30,392 nt of DNA from JANQIV01 sp050117315 (lineage in GTDB: Bacteria > Bacteroidota > Ignavibacteria > Ignavibacteriales > Melioribacteraceae): assembly GCA_050117315.1 (NCBI GenBank), contig JASFMY010000082.1, positions 1 to 30,392 on the forward strand. Reading direction: 5' to 3'. The stretch's first letter is position 1. Every line of letters begins with the position of its first letter. This document shows, in pieces, positions 25,132 to 30,392 of this stretch. The position numbers and the translations under genes are program-made. The notes under the pieces were generated by a model. The model saw only the letters and a program-made list of their open reading frames with translations, made no database searches and was not told where the DNA came from.

Positions 25132-25744
25132 TTATTTATACTTAACCGGGCAGCCGTAAGGCTGTGAATATTTTTTTGATACTTCTTTTCCTGCCATTAT
25201 TTCATCTAGTGCTTTGCCTACATAATTTGTTGCTTGTTTAACATCTGTTGATTTGATGTCGTCAATTCCGCCTGCGTAAACTAAAATACCTTCCGGATTA
25301 ATAACGTATATATGCGGAGTAGACTTTGCTTTATACATTTTCCCGACTTTGCCGTCCGCATCTGTTAAATAGGCAGTCATTGCTGCCCCGTGATCGGCAA
25401 TTCTTTTGCTGATTTCCTTTGTATCAAAATGTCCATGCTTTCCTTCTGCCGATGAGCATATGGATAACCAAACTACTCCTTTTTCAGTATACTTTTTTTT
25501 GAAGTTTCTGCATGTTTTTACTGTTGTAGTGTTTTTTTACGAACGGACAATCAAAGTTTATCCATTCGAGAACAACACATTTATCTTTGAAGTCGGATAA
25601 AGAATGAGTTTTGCCGTTAATATCGTTAAGTGTGAAGTTTGGAGCAGCCTCTCCGAGTTTTGCTTTTTCGGAATCACCCGCATTTATTTGTAAGGCAAAG
25701 AAAAATAAAAGAAGCAGAAATGAAATTAGTTTAATGTAACGCAT
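25132..25744 (-). pseudogene. Redoxin/thioredoxin-like protein, frameshifted at an A8 run
   Basis: The 5' half (ATG 25744) has a signal peptide MRYIKLISFLLLLFFFALQ and the thioredoxin-like start LGEAAPNFTLNDINGKTHSL, then NFDCPFVKKHY with the single catalytic-type Cys of the DCPFV group. It then stops at TGA 25486-25484. Reading on in the other frame, beginning at the A8 run (25493-25500), continues YTEKGVVWLSICSSAEGKHG and ends ...GCPVKYK at 25132. Removing one A gives one 203-residue protein of normal architecture. It is the second gene after DsbD (18-bp gap) with GGGGGT as ribosome site, so the pair is a thiol-redox operon. The base could be a sequencing error. Confidence 0.85.
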
Positions 25745-25762
25745 TGTTACCCCCTTTTAGGT

Positions 25763-27864
25763 TTATTGTTTATTTATATGGTTAATTACTATTTCCGGAG
25801 TTAAAATTTCAGGCAGTATTACTGGTTGAGATGCGTTCCCTTTTTCGTAATAAACATAAAGGGGAACACTGTTTCTTCCAAATTTAGCCAGGGCTTTTGT
25901 TATAGATTCATCTCGGTTTGTCCAATCTGCTTTTATTGCGGTTATGTTTTTATTATCGAACACTGAAATGACCGAATCATTATTTAAAGCAACTTTTTCA
26001 TTTACCTGGCAGCTTAAACACCATGCGGCAGTAAAATCAATAAAAACTGGTTTCCCTTCGTTTAATAAATTTTCAACTAATTGCGGCGTGTAGTTTTGCC
26101 ATTTCAAACCGTTATTAAAATTGTTTGAAGCAGAATTAGAAGCGGGTAAGTCTCCTATTAAATTTAGTCCTGCTGCGGTTCCGCAGATAAGTAAAACTAT
26201 TGCTATTGTCGATGCGATAAATCTAACCGATCTTTTCTGAATAACATTGGCCCATTTCCCGTAAATCCAGGCAGCCACTCCTGCAAATAAAAGAGCAATC
26301 AGTAATCCTATAATTGAATCGGAACCCGATTGTATACCGAGCACCCATGCAAGCCATATAATGGTTGCAAACAAAAGAAAACCCATGAACTGTTTTAAAT
26401 TGTTCATCCAGTTCCCGGGCTTAGGTAAAAACTTAAGCCACCTTGGAAATATTGATAGAAACATATACGGGAAGGCCATTCCGAAACCGAGTGAAGTAAA
26501 AATTAAAATTGTAGTAAAAGCAGGCTGTGTCAGCGCAAAACCAAGAGCTGAACCCATGAAAGGGGCAGTACATGGTGTTGCCAATACAGTTGCAGTTACT
26601 CCGCTTAAAAATGCACTGGCTTTCCCGCTACCGGATACCTTGCTGCCAATAGACGTTAAAGAATTACCAACTTCGAAAACGCCGAACAAGTTTAAGCCGA
26701 ATACAAAAAGCAGGATTGAAAGAATCATTAAAAAAACAGGTGATTGAAGCTGGAATCCCCAGCCGAGCTGCTCTCCGCCTGCTCTTAAAATTAAAAGCAA
26801 ACCTGCCAGAACCCAGAATGAAATTATAACTCCCGCGGTGAATAAAATTCCATGTGTAATAATTTCTCTTCTGTCATTTGCCGAGTGCTCAACGAATCCT
26901 AAAATCTTGATGGACAAAACGGGGAGTACACAGGGCATCAGGTTTAATATTATTCCCCCGGCAAAAGCAAAAACTAGAGCGATCCAAATCCCGGAGACTT
27001 CATTATTATTCTGGAGTGATTGATTATTTTCTTTATCTATATCTATAAGGACATTTATTTCAACAGCTTTTTCAGAATTTTTGCCTCGCCAGCCGTTTTC
27101 AGAAAACAAGATACCTTCTACTCTTTCAGGATCACCTTCTCTAAAATTTTCTAAAAGTATTTCAATTGTAAACCCGCTTTTTGTTTGATTCAATTTTTGT
27201 TCATCTGCATTGCTAAAATAACCGCCAAAGAAAGGGAAGAAGCGTACAGCCTTTATTTTCCCTGAAAACCATTGGGGATAATCAGTTTCCAATATTACGG
27301 AGGAATCAGTTAAGTCAGCTTTAAACTTCCATGAATGATCTTTAATCGGCAGTTTTTCTCTTGTCTTGGCAAACGCATCAAGCCATTTACTATTTAGTTG
27401 TGGAAGGCTATCCTTTTAACAGGAAGAGTTAAATTCAGCCCGGCAGATTCGGGCACACATTCCTCCTTGCAGACAAGCCATTCGCCGTTCAAGTTTAATG
27501 TTACTTTAATTATGTTTGGCGGGGTAATTTTTATTAAAAGTAAAGTTTCGTTTTCATAGCCGTAATTTGCAAGTCCTCCAATGACTAATACTTCAGGATA
27601 AGGCCAATTGATTTCGCTGTGAACAAAACCTTCCGGCAAATTCCACTCTATTTTTGTTGATAATCCGGTATCACCGGGATATTGCCAATAGGTATGCCAG
27701 TGCGGATCCATTTTTAATCTGACAGCTGTCCAGAATGGTTTACCGGGTTGAATTGATTCCACCTCTGAAATTAACTCTGCTTCAACATGTCCCGAGTTGA
27801 CGGTTTGTGAAAAAGCAACTGAATTCACCAAAAAAACGATAGTAATAAATAAGGATTTGATCAT
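25763..27864 (-). pseudogene. DsbD-like thiol:disulfide interchange protein, frameshifted
   Basis: Two frames together make a normal 700-residue protein if one A is added at the A4 tract near 27414-27417. The 5' part has a signal peptide (MIKSLFITIVFLVNSVAFSQ) and the DsbD alpha domain with CKEECVP; it stops at TAA after ITLPVK-type sequence (LTLPVKRIAFHN). The rest has the transmembrane beta domain with both key cysteines (MPCVLPVLSIK, TPCTAPFMG) and a C-terminal thioredoxin domain with AAWCLSC. Such proteins pass electrons from cytoplasmic thioredoxin to periplasmic or secreted thiol proteins. The downstream redoxin gene has its own frameshift. Start ATG 27864. Confidence 0.85.
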
Positions 27865-28103
27865 TGCTCATGTAATTTGGATATTCAATCTCATTTAACA
27901 ACTTAATTAAAACAAAAGTGCCAAGCAAAAAAATTAATTTAGATCAAATAGAATTTTTAAAATTGACAAATTTATATTATATTAATTAGTCTATAAAATG
28001 ACTCAAGTTTTCATTCGGTGCTTTCTGATTCAATGTGATATCTTTTTATAAGACAATTTATTTCAAATTTAATTACACTCTAAATAAAACTAATGGTGAA
28101 GTA

Positions 28104-28400
28104 ATGAATTCGAAGTATAAATCAATTAACCTAATCCTTCAGTCGGTTTTGATTAAAGCAGCAAAACTAAAAGAATTCTGCGAAATTAAATATTTAGATT
28201 TTGACGACAACGTAATAACGTCGAGCGGAATTATTATAGACCTGATAAATTTTCATAAAGGTGAATTCTTAATTTTGAATAACGGAATTAAAATTAAGTT
28301 AGACAGCATCTTGGAATTAAATGGGGAAAAATTTACTGAAGAATATAGCGGTGTTCACTATCAAAAAATGAACTATGCAAATTTTTCTTCCAATAATTGA
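28104..28400 (+). CDS. Small protein, possibly Rof/Sm-like fold
   Basis: A 98-residue protein starting ATG 28104 with GGTGAAG upstream. The pattern of strands is FCEIKYLDFDDNVITSSGII followed by IDLINFHKGEFLILNNGIKI and KLDSILELNGEK. The last element resembles the G-x-x-I-x-L-D-x-I end of Rho-binding antiterminator (Rof)-like Sm-type folds that occur widely in Bacteroidota. That is a pattern match only. Its 3' end overlaps the convergent SRPBCC gene by 28 bases, so they may interfere. Confidence 0.6.
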   Translation: MNSKYKSINLILQSVLIKAAKLKEFCEIKYLDFDDNVITSSGIIIDLINFHKGEFLILNNGIKIKLDSILELNGEKFTEEYSGVHYQKMNYANFSSNN

Positions 28401-28900
28401 AACCTGTAATTAAAAATCTGTTCTAGTTTTTTCTTAACAAATAGCAAGTGGACAAACCTACCTAAAAGACCAAACGGCAATTCATAATGAACCGTATCGG
28501 TCATTTTCACCTTACCGTTTTTTTCTTCAAATTCATGTTCATGGTACCAGAATTTATAAGGCCCGAACCGTTGTTCATCAATGAAATATTCTTTTTCTTT
28601 TACATTTTTTATCTCCGTTACCCAGGCTTGGTTTACTCCCGGCAGCAGCCGTATTTTATATTCGATTATTTGACCCGAGTGCATTTTACCATTAAGCTTT
28701 GAAAGTATCTTAAATTTTAGATTCGGCGGTGTAATTTGGTTAAGATTTAAAGGGTTTGAGAAAAAATTCCATGCTTCTTCAATTATGATATTCAAAATTT
28801 GTTCTTTTAAAATATATATTGCTTTTCCCTTTTCATTAACTAACAAAAAAAAATTTTTTTCGTTTAATTTTGTTGATGTTATTTTGTTGTCTTGGTACAT
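28373..28900 (-). CDS. SRPBCC-superfamily protein (cell-division inhibitor-like, SRPBCC)
   Basis: A 175-residue START-like/SRPBCC fold. After an unusually long ~25-residue head comes IIEEAWNFFSNPLNLNQITP, typical of the family's first helix, then PPNLKFKILS, GQIIEYKIRLLPGVNQAWVT, and ERFGPYKFWYHEHEFEEKNG-type strands (here QRFGPYKFWYHEHEFEEKNG), ending in a long helix. This arrangement (W-H-x-H-x-F, then G-x-V-x-M-x-D-x-V-x-Y) is that of the SRPBCC 'YfbM/cell-division inhibitor' type. No ligand can be named. Start ATG 28900; the 3' end overlaps the convergent gene. Confidence 0.8.
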   Translation of the reverse strand: MYQDNKITSTKLNEKNFFLLVNEKGKAIYILKEQILNIIIEEAWNFFSNPLNLNQITPPNLKFKILSKLNGKMHSGQIIEYKIRLLPGVNQAWVTEIKNVKEKEYFIDEQRFGPYKFWYHEHEFEEKNGKVKMTDTVHYELPFGLLGRFVHLLFVKKKLEQIFNYRFQLLEEKFA

Positions 28901-28938
28901 TGGTACGCAAATATTAATAAATTATAACTAAGGTAATT

Positions 28939-29202
28939 ATGGCAGAAGAAAATCTAATAGTAGAAAGAATCCAGACTGGTGTTAGAATGGAGAAGAGAAT
29001 TATAAAAGTATCCAAAGCTTTAGCTGAGTATTTGGATATTTCCCTTGGTGATCTATTTGAAGGAATAATTTTACATGCCTTTGACGGCAAAGCAACTTTT
29101 AGCGAAGGGACACTCAAAAAAATAGAACAACTGAAGGAGATTTACGGTCTGGATTTTGGTTCCGAATTCAGCCACAAATTGATTGAAAAGGAAAACAAAT
29201 GA
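28939..29202 (+). CDS. Small helical protein, ribbon-helix-helix-like
   Basis: An 87-residue protein: MAEENLIVERIQTGVRMEKR, then IIKVSKALAEYLDISLGDLF and EGIILHAFDGKATFSEGTLK. The strand-like RMEKRIIKVSKAL segment followed by two helices suggests a ribbon-helix-helix-like regulator. I have seen similar short proteins near SRPBCC genes but cannot name a family. It is divergent from the SRPBCC gene upstream and 70 bases ahead of another, so it may regulate one of them; this is inference. Confidence 0.65.
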   Translation: MAEENLIVERIQTGVRMEKRIIKVSKALAEYLDISLGDLFEGIILHAFDGKATFSEGTLKKIEQLKEIYGLDFGSEFSHKLIEKENK

Positions 29203-29272
29203 GGTATCAATAAATTTTTTTTAATATTATATAATAATATTAATTCTCTTGTTAAGTTCGGTGAGGTCGCAA

Positions 29273-29725
29273 ATGGAAAATTTTAATGCAAACCAAGTTC
29301 AAAGAACATATAAAATTGAACTTAACGGAACAATTGAAAAAGTGTTTCCTCTTTTTACTCCTATTGAAGAAAAGAAATGGGCCGAGGGATGGGAACCTCA
29401 AGTTATTTATCCTTTAGAGGAAGAAATAAAAGCGGAGATGATTTTTCGCAGTAAACATATTGACGAATACCCAACATACTGGGTAATTGCAGATTATAAA
29501 CCCGAAGAACATTTTATTCGGTATATCAATTTCACTTATGATTACAGGGTGGTTATGTTGAAAATAAAATGCAATAAAATTCCAAACGGTAAAACGGAAG
29601 CCGTAATCAATTATACATTTACCGGCCTTTCGGAAAAAGGAAATAAATACGTTGAAAGTATCACTGAGTCGCATTATAAAGAATATATCTCAAGCTGGCA
29701 GACAGATATACACAAGCCGAAATAA
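29273..29725 (+). CDS. SRPBCC family protein
   Basis: A 150-residue START-like domain protein: QRTYKIELNGTIEKVFPLFT, then PIEEKKWAEGWEPQVIYP, the start of the ligand-cup family, and DYKPEEHFIRYINFTYDYRV, ending VINYTFTGLSEKGNKYVESI. ATG 29273 is set by GGTGAGG eight bases upstream. The ligand is unknown. It lies just before the IS630-type element and may be the last native gene in the window. Confidence 0.8.
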   Translation: MENFNANQVQRTYKIELNGTIEKVFPLFTPIEEKKWAEGWEPQVIYPLEEEIKAEMIFRSKHIDEYPTYWVIADYKPEEHFIRYINFTYDYRVVMLKIKCNKIPNGKTEAVINYTFTGLSEKGNKYVESITESHYKEYISSWQTDIHKPK

Positions 29726-29774
29726 AATTGCGGAGGACTGTTTAAAGAAGAAAAAAAAAGTTAACTTGATAAAT

Positions 29775-30392
29775 ATGAAAAACGAGTTAACAGATAGCGA
29801 AAAGAGGGAACTAAAAAAATACCATAGAACATCAAGGATGGGAAAAAAAGGGATAGAATAAAAGCTATACTATTGTTAGAGGAAGGCTATAGTACAACAG
29901 AAATCAGCCGGATATTATTAATAGAAGAAAACACGGTAAGAAATTGGAAACAAAGATTCATAGAAAGGAAAGAAAAATCATTACTAATGTGGGTGGTGGA
30001 TAACTATAGGGGATATGAAGGAAAACTAACAAAAGAAGAAGTAGGGCTGGTAAAAAAATATGTAGAAGAACGATTACTAAGTGCTTCAAAAGAAGTAATA
30101 AACTTTATAGAGGAGAAATTTTCAAAGAGCTATACAAGCAGCGGCATAGAAGACTTATTACATAGGTTAGGTTTTGTTTACAAACAAACAGTTTTAGTAC
30201 CTTCTAAATATGATTCGGAATCACAAAAAGCATTTAAGGATAGATATGAAAACCTGCAAGAGGAACTAAAAGAAGATGAAGCACTTGTATTTATGGATGG
30301 ACTACATCCCCAACATAATACAAAGTCTGTGAAAGCGTGGATAAAAAAGGGGGAACAAAAAGAAATAAAAAGTAATACAGGTAGATCACGAC
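29775..30392 (+). mobile_element. IS630-type transposase gene (partial; two frames joined at an A7 run)
   Basis: ATG 29775 starts MKNELTDSEKRELKKYHRTS and the frame ends at TAA 29859-29861. The rest of the transposase lies in the -1 frame from the A7 run (29843-29849) to the window edge: RIKAILLLEEGYSTTEISRI, LLIEENTVRNWKQRF, and later EALVFMDGLHPQHNTKSVKA and WIKKG. These are the HTH and the first catalytic Asp of the DDE domain of IS630-family transposases. The A7 run has the form for -1 ribosomal slippage. The left terminal repeat is not identified; the right end is outside. Confidence 0.8.

Noticed and set aside
25484..25744. Treating the two halves of the redoxin as two genes
   Set aside because: The two frames form one 203-residue domain when one A is removed from an A8 run; neither half is complete.
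27963..27997. TTGACA ... TATAAA as a promoter of the gene at 28104
   Set aside because: The spacing between the two hexamers is 23 bases, too long for a standard sigma-70 promoter, and the region is simply AT-rich.

Overview
The window looks like chromosomal DNA from an AT-rich member of the Bacteroidota/Chlorobiota/Ignavibacteria assemblage. Three things point there: a secreted protein (14848-16128, minus) ending in a fibronectin-like segment plus a YPNPFNP-type type IX secretion tail, the many signal-peptide or lipoprotein peptidases, and the overall gene families. Assignment to Ignavibacteria is an inference from these signatures, not a database result. No rRNA, tRNA, CRISPR array or phage module was seen.

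Layout. 1-157: 5' part and end of an IS3-type insertion sequence (minus). 404-3575: a large LRR-Roc-COR-TIR (ROCO) gene, minus strand, broken by a frameshift inside its own 66-bp LRR DNA repeats; this is the most striking locus. 3576-4364: intergenic DNA with two dispersed palindromic repeats. 4365-8201: secreted dipeptidyl peptidase IV, a complete small inverted-repeat element (MITE-like, 6659-6819), and a multi-TM acyltransferase; a decayed copy of the DPP IV 3' end lies at 8408-8535. 8772-10804: sulfotransferase, a translationally coupled MarR/GNAT pair with an operator-like palindrome, and a small ferredoxin-fold-like protein. 10810-14816: small ORF, acidic coiled-coil lipoprotein, PPK2 polyphosphate kinase, secreted Xaa-Pro aminopeptidase. 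14848-16128: T9SS cargo. 16336-19172: nadA, nadC and a two-domain deaminase on the minus strand. 19273-23230: unknown protein, small membrane protein, Asp/Glu racemase-like protein, secreted C1 peptidase, RidA-like protein (all minus). 23433-24992: isoaspartyl peptidase/asparaginase lipoprotein and a DUF1761 membrane protein. 25132-27864: a DsbD-redoxin thiol operon in which both genes carry a single-base frameshift. 28104-29725: small proteins and two SRPBCC proteins. 29775-30392: IS630-type transposase running off the edge, with an A7 frameshift site.

How the genes fit together. Four exported peptidases (DPP IV, Xaa-Pro aminopeptidase, C1 peptidase, isoaspartyl peptidase) suggest growth on peptides, including proline-containing ones. 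nadA and nadC make the de novo NAD precursor steps; a TIR NADase-type domain is encoded in the same window but nothing ties the two together. Several frameshifts (ROCO, redoxin, DsbD, IS630) sit in repeats or A-runs. Some could be real decay, phase variation or programmed frameshifting, but sequencing error cannot be excluded from one sequence. At least three families of short palindromic repeats are scattered through the intergenic regions.
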